Below, piece by piece: positions 24,279 through 32,405 of a stretch of 39,738 bases of DNA. The notes below the pieces were generated by a model. That model made no database searches. It was not told the origin of the DNA and was given only the letters and a program-made list of their open reading frames with translations. How positions within the stretch are numbered: the first letter of the stretch is position 1; the number at the start of each line of letters is the position of its first letter. A program made the translations under genes and the position numbers. The stretch is from Dehalococcoidia bacterium (GTDB lineage: Bacteria > Chloroflexota > Dehalococcoidia > Lucifugimonadales > UBA3495): contig JAJEIA010000073.1 in the NCBI GenBank assembly GCA_022823505.1, positions 64,924 through 104,661 of the forward strand, given 5' to 3'.

Positions 24279-24929
24279 ATGCGTCAACCCAAGCCCAACA
24301 CCGAGCGATCCGCGGCAGAATACGTCGCCAGCGCGCAGGCCCACCTCAACGCGGTCAATCCTCGCGCCGCGCTGGCCGATCTCGACCTTGCCTTCCTCGT
24401 AACACCCAACGATGCAACAGTCCGGTTGCTTCGCGGCCGCGCCCTGTCGATGATGGGCCGGGTCGAGGCCGCCCTGGTCGAATTGGACGCCGCCATCGCT
24501 CTGGCACCAAACCTCGCCGCCGCCTGGCTCGAACGCGGCACAATCCGCCTGGACCGCTCCCACTGGTCTACCGCTGTGTCCGATTGCTCCCGGGCGTTGG
24601 AATTCGATGACGCGCTGGCCCGCGCGTGGCGCACCCGGGGCATCGCTCGCTACAAGCTGGGTTGCCTGGCCCAAGCCGCAGAAGACCTGGACCGGGCGCT
24701 GGAACACCGGCCGGACGATGCGCTGGCTCACTACTGGCGCGGCCTCACCCGGCGCGATGGCGGAGACAACCGGGCCGCCCTCGAAGATTTCGACGCCGCA
24801 ATCGCATTGCACGACCGGTACACCGAGGCCTACGTCGCCCGCGGCAAGGCCCACGCGAACCTGGGCGACCTGGTCTCGGCGCGCTCAGACTGGGCCGTCG
24901 CCGCCCAGATGCTCCATCAATCCCACTGA
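24279..24929 (+). CDS. Tetratricopeptide-repeat protein
   Basis: The 216-aa protein consists of five to six TPR units of 34 residues. Characteristic stretches are AALVELDAAIALAPNLAAAWLERG, AAEDLDRALEHRPDDALAHYWRG and AALEDFDAAIALHDRYTEAYVARG. There is no signal peptide or membrane segment, so it is probably a cytoplasmic protein-protein adaptor. It lies 67 bp after the TPP gene, with a hairpin between, and 18 bp before the next small gene, suggesting one transcript. The Shine-Dalgarno is weak. Partner unknown. Confidence 0.85.
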   Translation: MRQPKPNTERSAAEYVASAQAHLNAVNPRAALADLDLAFLVTPNDATVRLLRGRALSMMGRVEAALVELDAAIALAPNLAAAWLERGTIRLDRSHWSTAVSDCSRALEFDDALARAWRTRGIARYKLGCLAQAAEDLDRALEHRPDDALAHYWRGLTRRDGGDNRAALEDFDAAIALHDRYTEAYVARGKAHANLGDLVSARSDWAVAAQMLHQSH

Positions 24930-24947
24930 CTCGCCGGAGGTATCACC

Positions 24948-25313
24948 ATGGCCGACCTGCATTCGAAATACCTGTTCATCGCCAGCATGGACATCGACAC
25001 CGACCGCGAAGCCCTTTTCAACGAGGTGTACAACACCGAGCACTGCCCTCTGCTCAACCAGACACCGGGCGTGGTCGGCGTGACCCGCTACGAGACCCAG
25101 CGGCTGCTCATGGCGATGGGTGGCCAGGTGCAGGAGATCGAGATCCCCGGCACGCCCAAGCACCACGCGGTCTACCAGATCGAGAGCCCCGACGTGCTCA
25201 CCAGCCCCGAATGGGCCGAGGCCGTTGACGCCGGCCGCTGGCCCGAACAGGTCCGTCCCTACACCAAGAACCGCCGCCACGTCCTGCTGAAGCTCACCTA
25301 CCCGGAGTCCTAG
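24948..25313 (+). CDS. Small dimeric alpha/beta-barrel-type (EthD-like) protein
   Basis: The 121-aa protein has the pattern KYLFIASMDIDTDREALFNEVY, NTEHCPLLNQTPGVVGVTRYE, a central loop, then KHHAVYQIESPDVLTSPEW and a C-terminal RPYTKNRRHVLLKL. This matches the ferredoxin-fold EthD/dimeric alpha-beta barrel superfamily, whose members are isomerases, monooxygenases or proteins of unknown role in catabolic clusters. A single such domain usually dimerises. GGAGGT lies 7 nt before the ATG, an excellent ribosome-binding site. It is the last gene of the TPP-enzyme unit and may act on the same substrate, but no catalytic residue can be named. Confidence 0.75.
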   Translation: MADLHSKYLFIASMDIDTDREALFNEVYNTEHCPLLNQTPGVVGVTRYETQRLLMAMGGQVQEIEIPGTPKHHAVYQIESPDVLTSPEWAEAVDAGRWPEQVRPYTKNRRHVLLKLTYPES

Positions 25314-25356
25314 CGGCTCCGAAATCCTGGGCCCGCTGCCGCCCCCAAAGCCGGCC

Positions 25357-25381
25357 GTCGTTCCTGCGCATGCCGGAAACC
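25357..25381. repeat. Diverged copy of the dRS3-like repeat
   Basis: This 25-bp element of form GTCRTTCCYGCG...GCSGGAAWCC matches the element at 18925-18949 at 19 of 25 positions. It keeps the TTCC...GGAA palindrome. It lies in the intergenic region before the ABC-transporter terminator. Confidence 0.5.
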
Positions 25382-25424
25382 GAGCATCGCTCGAGGACCG
25401 GCTATTGGTTGACCGGCCACAATG

Positions 25425-25453
25425 CAAAAGGGGAGGAACAAAGTCCCTCCCCT
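25425..25453 (-). terminator. Terminator of the ABC-transporter operon
   Basis: On the minus strand AGGGGAGG (25453 down to 25446) pairs with CCTCCCCT (25436 down to 25429), followed by a short T-run and GC. It lies 32 bp past the stop of the second permease gene. Confidence 0.75.
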
Positions 25454-25484
25454 GATTGCCGGCCGGATATAAGCGATAGCGCCG

Positions 25485-26399
25485 TTAATTCGCCCCCCGC
25501 ATCCTCGGGTCGAGCACATCCCGCAGCGCGTCGCCCAGCAGGTTGACCGCAAACACCGTGATCGCGATGGCCAGGCCGGGGAACACCCCCAGCCAGGGCG
25601 CCACATCCAGCGAGTTCTGCGCCACGCCGTTCAGCATCCCGCCCCACGACGGCACGTCCGGCGGGATCCCAACACCCAGGAAACTCAGCGACGCCTCCAC
25701 GACGATCGCCCAGCCCAGGGAGATACTCGCCAACACGATGAAGGTCGCCGCGCAGTTGGGGGCCATGTGCCGCAGAATGATGCGCCAGTCGCCGGCTCCC
25801 ACCGCCCGCGCCGCCAGCACGTAGTCAACCTCTTTGATGCTCAGCGCCTGCGACCGGATGGTCCGCGCCGCGCCCGGTATGAACACCGCGCTGAGTGCGA
25901 TGACCACGTTGGTCACCGACGCCCCCAGGATCGCCATGATCGCCAGCGCCAGGATCAGCGCCGGGAATGACATCATGGCGTCCATGATCCGCTGGATCAC
26001 CAGGTCAGTGATGCCCCCGAAATACCCACTCACGATCCCGATGAAAGCGCCGATGGTCACGCCAAAGAACACGCTCAGCAGGCCCACCACCAGCGAAATC
26101 CGCGTGCCGTATACCAGCCGACTGTAAACATCCCGGCCGATTTGATCCCCACCCAGCCACGTCTGGCTGTTGGGCGGGTTGAAGCGATACGCCGAGTTGG
26201 TCAGTTTCGGGTCTTCCTTCGCGACCAGCGGCGCAAAAATAGCGACGACCACGAGCACTATGACAACGATCGCGCCGAACGCGCCCAGCGGCTTGCGCTG
26301 AGTGAAGTTGACTACGTTCTCCCAAGGCGTTCGCTTGGGTCGCATCCCCGAGCCAGCGGGCTCGGTGGGTGCCAAGACTCCCGTTGCTTCCTGGGCCAT
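25485..26399 (-). CDS. ABC transporter permease, DppC/OppC type
   Basis: The 304-aa inner-membrane protein has a soluble N-terminal stretch, one transmembrane helix (about 40-60), a periplasmic loop with TWLGGDQIGRDVYSRLVYGTRISL (typical DppC), then five more helices. The EAA loop, which contacts the ATPase, is QALSIKEVDYVLAARAVGAGDWRIILRHMAPN. It forms the translocation channel for peptides or related solutes with the DppB-type permease 51 bp upstream. GAGGAAAAGG precedes the ATG. It is the last gene of the operon; no ATPase gene follows before the terminator. Confidence 0.93.
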   Translation of the reverse strand: MAQEATGVLAPTEPAGSGMRPKRTPWENVVNFTQRKPLGAFGAIVVIVLVVVAIFAPLVAKEDPKLTNSAYRFNPPNSQTWLGGDQIGRDVYSRLVYGTRISLVVGLLSVFFGVTIGAFIGIVSGYFGGITDLVIQRIMDAMMSFPALILALAIMAILGASVTNVVIALSAVFIPGAARTIRSQALSIKEVDYVLAARAVGAGDWRIILRHMAPNCAATFIVLASISLGWAIVVEASLSFLGVGIPPDVPSWGGMLNGVAQNSLDVAPWLGVFPGLAIAITVFAVNLLGDALRDVLDPRMRGAN

Positions 26400-26450
26400 G
26401 TTCCTTTTCCTCGCCGGGGACTGCGGTCCTGATCTTCCCTGCTCCTGCGT

Positions 26451-27410
26451 TTACTCGTAACGTATCCGTGGGTCCAGCCAGGCGTAGAGCAGGTCGACGA
26501 TCAGGTTCAGCGCCAATACCATGAACGCGATGACCATCACGATGCTCTGGATCATCGTGTAGTCCCGGTGCAGGATGCTGTCCACCAGCAGGCGACCCAT
26601 CCCGGGCACCAGGAAAATCGTCTCAATAACCACGGTGCCCGCGATCAGCCGCCCCACCTGCCAACCCGATATGGTCAGGATCGGCAGGAACGCGTTCTTC
26701 AAAGCGTGGCGGATGATCACCGCCCGCTCGCGGAGCCCTTTGGACCGTGCCGTGCGAATGTAGTCCTCGCGGAATACCTCCAGCATGGAGGATCTGGTGA
26801 CCCGCGCGATCAGCGCCATGTTGTAGAAGCCCAGGGCGATCGCGGGAAAGACCATCTGTTGGAGGTTCGTCCAGGGGTCCTGCCAGAGGTTGGCGTATCC
26901 CAGGGGCGGCAACCAGTCGAACCACGTCACCAGGAAATACACCACCAGGATACCGATCCAGAATGTCGGCATCGCTACGCCGGCTATGGCGATGATCCGC
27001 GACGCATAATCCGCGATGGTGTCCTGGCGGACCGCGGACAGGACGCCAAGCGGCATCGCCACCACGAACGCCAGCAATAATGCCAGCACCGCCAATTCCA
27101 GCGTGATCGGTAACTTGGCGCCCAGGTCCTCCGATATCGGCGTGTCAAAGTACATCGAAACGCCGAAGTCTCCTCTCATCATCCCCCAGATCCAATCCAA
27201 GTATTGGATCGGCAGCGAGCGGTCGGTTCCCAGCTTGGCCCGCAGGTCGGCCAGCTGTTGCTCGGAGAATTGGCCGTCCCCTTCGAACCCCATCAGCAGC
27301 AGCTCGGCGGGATCTCCGGGCACCAGCCGCATCAATGCGAACACCATGAGGGTGACGAGAATGAGCGTCGGGATGAAGAGCATGAAACGTTTGATGACGT
27401 AGGTATTCAT
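26451..27410 (-). CDS. ABC transporter permease, DppB/OppB type
   Basis: The 319-aa protein begins with a transmembrane helix and the DppB hallmark LMRLVPGDPAELLL, has about six helices, and carries the EAA loop YIRTARSKGLRERAVIIRHALKNAFLPI. With the DppC-type partner it makes the membrane channel of an oligopeptide/nickel-family importer. GAGGAG lies 5-6 nt before the ATG. The gap of 94 bp to the upstream binding-protein gene contains no obvious terminator, so the four genes are probably one operon. Confidence 0.93.
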   Translation of the reverse strand: MNTYVIKRFMLFIPTLILVTLMVFALMRLVPGDPAELLLMGFEGDGQFSEQQLADLRAKLGTDRSLPIQYLDWIWGMMRGDFGVSMYFDTPISEDLGAKLPITLELAVLALLLAFVVAMPLGVLSAVRQDTIADYASRIIAIAGVAMPTFWIGILVVYFLVTWFDWLPPLGYANLWQDPWTNLQQMVFPAIALGFYNMALIARVTRSSMLEVFREDYIRTARSKGLRERAVIIRHALKNAFLPILTISGWQVGRLIAGTVVIETIFLVPGMGRLLVDSILHRDYTMIQSIVMVIAFMVLALNLIVDLLYAWLDPRIRYE

Positions 27411-27504
27411 TGCTTCTCCTCAGCCTCTGCCTCTGCCAAATTCCCGCCAGGGCGGCCGGCCGAAATACTTGTTTCTGCCTCGCGTACCGCTAACTCGAAC
27501 TGAA

Positions 27505-29286
27505 TCAGCACGCCGGGTCGCACCAGATGTATTCGTGCTTCAACTGCACCCACAGGCTCACCGGCATGTGGTAATTCTGGATCTGCTTGTTCACTATCTG
27601 GTCTCGGAAACTCCAGTAGTAGACGAGCAGTGGACCCGGATCCACGGTGAGCATCCAGTCCTCCATCTCCCGGAGGATCGCTGCCCTCTTCGTCCGGTCC
27701 AGTTCCTGGCTCTGGGCGTTGAACCACTCGTGGAACTGCTCTGGCGCCTCCCATCCCGACCATTGGATCCACAAACCGCCGGGCATGAAAATCTTGCCAA
27801 TGATTGGGTCAGGCTCGCCCAGCAGGAGGGCCGTCCCCTGAGCGGCTATCTGGTAGTCGTGCTCCTTGTACCGGGTAAAGCCCGTTGCGCTGTCGATGGG
27901 CTGGACGGTGGCTTCCCAACCGAGGTAGCGACGGAATTGGTCAGCCAGCAACTGAGCCAGGTCGACGTACTCCACCGCTGTGCGGGCCATGATGTTTAAC
28001 TCGAATCCCTCAGGCACTCCTGCTTCCGCCAGCAGCCTCTTGGCCTCTTCGATATCGCCCTGGTGCTTGCTGCCATCGGCCTCGCTGCGGAAACCGGGCA
28101 ATTGGAGGGCTTCTTCCTCGGTCCGGCCAAACCAGGTATCCGGCGGGAGCGGAGTGCCTACCGGGGCTATGCCTCCGCCGAATATTGTGCGGAATTCGGC
28201 GCGGTCCACGGCGAGATGCATGGCACGCCTGACCCGCACGTCATTGAATGGCTCAATCGTCGTATTGATCAGCGTTCCCAGGAGGCTGGTGTTCGGAATG
28301 AGATAAACGTCCAGGATATCCGCCTCCGCCGCCTGCAGTTCCAGGATTTCGGTGTTGCTCAGGTTGGTGACCGGGAACGTGGTCATCAGAACCTGGCCGG
28401 TCCGGTACGCGCCGATGGCCGTGCCCTTGTCGGCGATGTAGTAGTGGATGATCCCGTCGATGTACGGCAGTCCTTCCTTCCAGTAATTGTCGTTCCTCGC
28501 CAACTCGATTGACACGTCCTTCGCCAGCTGCGTGGGAACGAAGGGCCCGGAACCCATGCCGTTCTCCCACTTGGACGTGTCGACACCCGACTCGTCCCAG
28601 GTTTTGGACATCATCTTGAAGGCGTCGGCTGCCAGCATGGGAATGAAGTCCGGCGCCGGGTTGTTGGTCTGGATCTCTACGGTGTAGTCGTCTATCACCC
28701 TCGCGTTTCCGGCAGAATAATAGGGCGCGATGATCAGCGTCTGGGGGCGACTCACATCCGTGTTCACCAAACTGTCCATGCTGTGAACCACGTCGACCGC
28801 GGTGACCGGCGTCCCGTCATGCCACATGGCATTCTCGTGGAGATGAAAAACGTACGTCACGCCATCGGGCTGAAGCTCCCAGCTCTCCGCCAGATCCCCG
28901 CGGATATCGTAAGGATCGTCGGTCTCCGCGTTGTATTCGATCAGCCCGTTGTATATCGCGGAGTTGTTCTTGAACTGGTTCGAAAACTCGTGGGGATGCC
29001 AGATCAGGTTGGGGAAGGCGTAATCGTGCATCGGCACGATGCCGCCGTACTTGCCTCTATCGGCAGTCTGCGCGGCCTCGTTGGCTTGCACTGGAATGGC
29101 CGTCGGAGCCGGACTGTCGCCCGCGGTGGATGCCGCAGGTTGGGCTACTGCGGTCGTATCGGCGGCGGGAGCGGTGCCCTCAGTGGGAGCCGTCGCGCCG
29201 CAAGCCACCACTGACGCCAGCGCGACCGTGCCCGCCAGGGTAATGAACAATCGATAGGCAACGAATCTCGACACACGGTTCAGCAT
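27505..29286 (-). CDS. ABC transporter substrate-binding lipoprotein (SBP family 5), copy 1
   Basis: This 593-aa family 5 binding protein has a lipoprotein signal peptide ending in a VVAC lipobox (Cys29), then a Thr/Ala/Pro-rich linker (about 30-70). The mature fold contains LAESWELQPDGVTYVFHLHENAMWHDG, an early family 5 signature. Such proteins capture peptides or other organic solutes outside the membrane and pass them to DppB/C-type permeases. It has the same length as its upstream neighbour and is near-identical over long stretches, so the two arose by tandem duplication. They differ most in the signal peptide, the linker and scattered loop residues. AAGGAGGT lies 5 nt before the ATG. Ligand unknown. 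Confidence 0.92.
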   Translation of the reverse strand: MLNRVSRFVAYRLFITLAGTVALASVVACGATAPTEGTAPAADTTAVAQPAASTAGDSPAPTAIPVQANEAAQTADRGKYGGIVPMHDYAFPNLIWHPHEFSNQFKNNSAIYNGLIEYNAETDDPYDIRGDLAESWELQPDGVTYVFHLHENAMWHDGTPVTAVDVVHSMDSLVNTDVSRPQTLIIAPYYSAGNARVIDDYTVEIQTNNPAPDFIPMLAADAFKMMSKTWDESGVDTSKWENGMGSGPFVPTQLAKDVSIELARNDNYWKEGLPYIDGIIHYYIADKGTAIGAYRTGQVLMTTFPVTNLSNTEILELQAAEADILDVYLIPNTSLLGTLINTTIEPFNDVRVRRAMHLAVDRAEFRTIFGGGIAPVGTPLPPDTWFGRTEEEALQLPGFRSEADGSKHQGDIEEAKRLLAEAGVPEGFELNIMARTAVEYVDLAQLLADQFRRYLGWEATVQPIDSATGFTRYKEHDYQIAAQGTALLLGEPDPIIGKIFMPGGLWIQWSGWEAPEQFHEWFNAQSQELDRTKRAAILREMEDWMLTVDPGPLLVYYWSFRDQIVNKQIQNYHMPVSLWVQLKHEYIWCDPAC

Positions 29287-29364
29287 GGGAAACCTCCTTG
29301 CCTCAAGCCACTGCGATCCACCCTTCTATCTATTCCGATCCATCTAATCCGAGCCTTGATTCTC

Positions 29365-31146
29365 TCAGCACTCGGGGTCACACCAGATCCGATCATTCTT
29401 CAGTTGGGTCCACAGGCTCGCCGGCATGTGGAAGTTCTGGATCTTCTTGTTCACCACCTGGTCGCGGAAGCTCCAGTAGTACACCAGCAGGGGGCCGGGG
29501 TCTTCCTCGAGGATGTAGTCCTCCATCTTGCGCAGAGTTTCAGCCCGTTTGGTACGGTCAAGTTCCTGACTTTGCTCCGTGAACCAGTCCTTGAACTCCT
29601 CCGGCGCTTCCCATCCTGACCACTGGATCCACAACCCGCCGGGCATGAACACCTTTCCGATGATCGGGTCAGGCTCACCAACCAACACGGCCGTACCCTG
29701 TGCCGCTATCTGGAAGTCCTGGTCCTTGTAGCGGGTTATGCCCGTCGCGCTGTCGATGGGCTGCACCGTTGCTTCCCATCCCAGGTGCCGGCGCAACTGG
29801 TCGGAAAGCAATTGCGCCAGGTCAACGTACTCCACCGCCGTCCGCGCCATGATGTTGACCTCGAACCCTTCGGGTACGCCGGCTTCCTCCAGCAGGCGCC
29901 TGGCTTCCGCGATGTCATCCGGATGTTTCCCGCCGTCCGGTCCTTGCCGGATGCCGGGTACTTCCAATGCCTCTTCTTCCGTACGTCCGAACCAGCTTTC
30001 GGGCGGGAACGGCAGCCCTATGGGGGCGATTCCGCCGCCGAAGATGTCCCGGAACTCCTTGCGGTCCACCGCCAGGTGCAATGCCCGGCGCACCCGGACG
30101 TCGTTGAAGGGCTCAATGGTGGTATTGATCAGCGTGCCCAGGAAGCTGCTGTTCGGGATAAGGTATACATCCAGCGAATCCCCTTCCGATGCCTGCAGTT
30201 CCAGGATTTCCGTGTTGCTCAGGTTGGTGGCCGGCCACGTGGACATCAGCACCTGGCCGGTGCGGTAGGCTCCGATGGCCGTGCCCTTGTCGGCGATGTA
30301 GTAGTGAATGCTCCCGTCGATGTAGGGCAGTCCCTCTTTCCAGTAGTCCTGGTTCCTCTCCAGTTCGATGGACACGTCCTTGGACAGTGTCGTCGGCTTG
30401 AATGGCCCCGAGCCCATTCCGTTTTCCCACTTGCTGGTATCCACTCCCGACTCTCCCCACGCCTTTGACATCATCTTGAAGGCGTCCGCGGCGATCATGG
30501 GAATGAAATCCGGCGCCGGGTTTGTCGTGACGATTTCCACCGTGTGGTCGTCGATCGCACGCGCATTGCCTGGCGAGAAGTAGGGTGCAATGATCAGGGT
30601 CTGCGGCCGGTTGGCCTCAGTGTTCACCAGGCTGTCCATGCTGTACGCGACATCCTCAGCGGTGACCGGGGTCCCGTCGTGCCACATGGCGTTCTCGTGC
30701 AGATGGAACACGTAGGTCACACCATCCGCCTGCAACTCCCAGCTCTCCGCCAGATCGCCCGTGATGTCGTAGGGGTCATCCGTCTCCGAGTCATACTCCA
30801 GCAGTCCGTTGTAGATGCCGGAGATGTTCTTGATCTGATTGGTGAACTCGTGGGGGTGGAAAATCAGGTTGGGAAAGGCGTAGTCCTGCATGGGCACGAT
30901 CCCGCCATAGATCCCGCGGTCCGAGGTCTGCGGGGCGCCCGCCGCCTGGGCTGGTACTGCGGTCGGCGCCGGGCTGTCGCTCGATGAACTCGCGGCCGGT
31001 TGCGCCGGGGCGGTGGCTCCTTGGGCCGGCGCACCGCTTTCGGTGGGTGCCGTGGCTCCGCATGCCACCAGCGCCGTGAGTGCGATGATCATCGCCATCG
31101 CCACAATAATCCGACCGGTGAGACGCTTCGATGCACGGTTCAGCAT
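29365..31146 (-). CDS. ABC transporter substrate-binding lipoprotein (SBP family 5), copy 2
   Basis: This is the first gene of the transporter operon and a paralogue of copy 1, also 593 aa. The lipobox is LVAC (Cys29) after a hydrophobic stretch, followed by a low-complexity Ala/Ser/Pro linker. The family 5 signature LAESWELQADGVTYVFHLHENAMWHDG is nearly the same as in copy 1, as is the C-terminus (IWCDPEC versus IWCDPAC, both with two Cys). AGGGGG lies 6 nt before the ATG. A good promoter and a CRP-like palindrome lie upstream. Duplicated binding proteins sharing one permease pair suggest related but distinct ligands. Confidence 0.92.
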   Translation of the reverse strand: MLNRASKRLTGRIIVAMAMIIALTALVACGATAPTESGAPAQGATAPAQPAASSSSDSPAPTAVPAQAAGAPQTSDRGIYGGIVPMQDYAFPNLIFHPHEFTNQIKNISGIYNGLLEYDSETDDPYDITGDLAESWELQADGVTYVFHLHENAMWHDGTPVTAEDVAYSMDSLVNTEANRPQTLIIAPYFSPGNARAIDDHTVEIVTTNPAPDFIPMIAADAFKMMSKAWGESGVDTSKWENGMGSGPFKPTTLSKDVSIELERNQDYWKEGLPYIDGSIHYYIADKGTAIGAYRTGQVLMSTWPATNLSNTEILELQASEGDSLDVYLIPNSSFLGTLINTTIEPFNDVRVRRALHLAVDRKEFRDIFGGGIAPIGLPFPPESWFGRTEEEALEVPGIRQGPDGGKHPDDIAEARRLLEEAGVPEGFEVNIMARTAVEYVDLAQLLSDQLRRHLGWEATVQPIDSATGITRYKDQDFQIAAQGTAVLVGEPDPIIGKVFMPGGLWIQWSGWEAPEEFKDWFTEQSQELDRTKRAETLRKMEDYILEEDPGPLLVYYWSFRDQVVNKKIQNFHMPASLWTQLKNDRIWCDPEC

Positions 31147-31209
31147 AGTAGACCCCCTGCAGCGCGGTAAGTCGTTCTGTCAATCGTCTGTCGGACTTCA
31201 GTGCCCGCA

Positions 31210-31238
31210 AGCCTAACAATGCACAATAACCGTGTCAA
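31210..31238 (-). promoter_or_regulatory. Promoter of the ABC-transporter operon
   Basis: On the minus strand a perfect -35 TTGACA (31238 down to 31233) is followed after 17 bp by TAGGCT (31215 down to 31210), preceded by TGT to give an extended -10. It lies about 64 bp before the ATG at 31146, in an AT-rich stretch unlike most of the window. Confidence 0.65.
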
Positions 31239-31263
31239 TACAGATATTTTCGCTGATTACCAC

Positions 31264-31277
31264 GTGATATTTTTCAC
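31264..31277. promoter_or_regulatory. CRP/FNR-like palindrome upstream of the transporter promoter
   Basis: GTGA-N6-TCAC is the core of the CRP consensus. Its centre is about 67 bp upstream of the expected transcription start of the binding-protein gene, near the usual distance for class I activators. No CRP gene is in the window, so the regulator is inferred. Confidence 0.45.
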
Positions 31278-31355
31278 ATATTTACGTTATTCGTAATTCC
31301 AAATAATCACCGCTGCCCATTTTTCACTGTCCGAATATATCGGGCTGCGGCCACC

Positions 31356-31381
31356 AAAAAAACGCCGGTGGGCCACCAGCG
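31356..31381 (-). terminator. Rho-independent terminator of the PanE-like operon
   Basis: On the minus strand CGCTGGTG (31381 down to 31374) pairs with CACCGGCG (31370 down to 31363), eight pairs with one wobble and a 3-nt loop, followed by seven T (31362 down to 31356). It is 58 bp past the PanE-like stop. It separates this operon from the transporter operon on the same strand. Confidence 0.8.
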
Positions 31382-31439
31382 CTTTCATTCAAGGGCCCCG
31401 CCGCCGAGAAAATTCGCCGCGGAGGAGGTGTGTACATCG

Positions 31440-32375
31440 TCAACCCCGCCCCAGGTCGGCCTCGATCCGGTTGGCCCGCGGCTTCAGCACCGCGTACAGC
31501 GCATCGTTCACCGGTGTGGCTACGCCCAGGTCCCGTCCCATCCGGATGACAGTTCCCGTCAGGCCCTCCAGCTCCACCGGCCGGCCCTCGGCGAAGTCCT
31601 TCGCCAGCGAAGCCATTCCCGTCGCCGGAAAGTTGTCCAGCGCGTTCATCGACCATTCCAGCGAATCGGGTTCCAGCGGGGCCCCCGACGCCTCGCCCAC
31701 CGCCAGCGCCTCGGCAATCGCCGCTTCGATTGCTTGCCGCGTCTCGGGCACGGTCCTCAACTCCCCGTAGGCGCACCCGCTGGCCGCGCAGACGCCAGCC
31801 GATCCCGACAGGTACGCAAACTTCTTCCACAGCATCCCGGTCATGTTTTCCAGCAGGTCAACCCGCCAGCCGGCATCCTTGAACACTGCGAACAGTCGCT
31901 CACCCCGCTCGCTGATCCCGGTGCCCCGCTCGCCGAACGACGCTGCGCCGGGCCCGCCCTGCGTCACCACCCCGGGTTCGCTGATCCGACCCTCCAGGTA
32001 CGCCGAACCGATCATCACGCGTTCCGCGCCGTACACCTCCACCAGCCTCTCGCCGTTGTCGATGCCGTTCTGCAGCGTCAACACGATCGTATCCGGCCCC
32101 ACCAGCGGCGCGATCGCGTGTATCGCGGCGTCGTTGTCGTACATCTTCACCGCAAACAGGACCAGCTCCTGCGGACCCACCGACGTCGGGTCGTCGGTGG
32201 CGTTGCCGGGAACCGTGAAAACCCCGTCGTTTCCGCTCTCCACCCGCAGACCGTCGCTCCGGATCGCCTCCAGGTGCGGACCCCGCGCAATGAAGGTCAC
32301 GTTGTGGCCCGCCCGGGCCAGCAGCCCCCCGAAGTATCCGCCGACTCCGCCGGCGCCCATCACCGCGATATCCAT
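31440..32375 (-). CDS. Ketopantoate reductase (PanE/ApbA) family oxidoreductase
   Basis: The 311-aa protein has the N-terminal Rossmann motif MDIAVMGAGGVGGYFG, LVLFAVKMYD, LTLQNGIDN (cofactor and substrate loop), WKKFAYL with the likely catalytic lysine, and ELEGLTGTVIRMG with the conserved Glu in the C-terminal helical domain. PanE reduces 2-dehydropantoate to pantoate with NADPH for CoA synthesis. Being last in a catabolic operon of CoA-ester enzymes, this copy may reduce another 2-oxoacid; paralogues with unknown substrates are common. GGAGG lies 7 nt before the ATG. No other pantothenate gene is nearby. Confidence 0.87.
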   Translation of the reverse strand: MDIAVMGAGGVGGYFGGLLARAGHNVTFIARGPHLEAIRSDGLRVESGNDGVFTVPGNATDDPTSVGPQELVLFAVKMYDNDAAIHAIAPLVGPDTIVLTLQNGIDNGERLVEVYGAERVMIGSAYLEGRISEPGVVTQGGPGAASFGERGTGISERGERLFAVFKDAGWRVDLLENMTGMLWKKFAYLSGSAGVCAASGCAYGELRTVPETRQAIEAAIAEALAVGEASGAPLEPDSLEWSMNALDNFPATGMASLAKDFAEGRPVELEGLTGTVIRMGRDLGVATPVNDALYAVLKPRANRIEADLGRG

Positions 32376-32405
32376 GCCGTTCCCTCCCGTTCCTTGCCGT
32401 TACCC

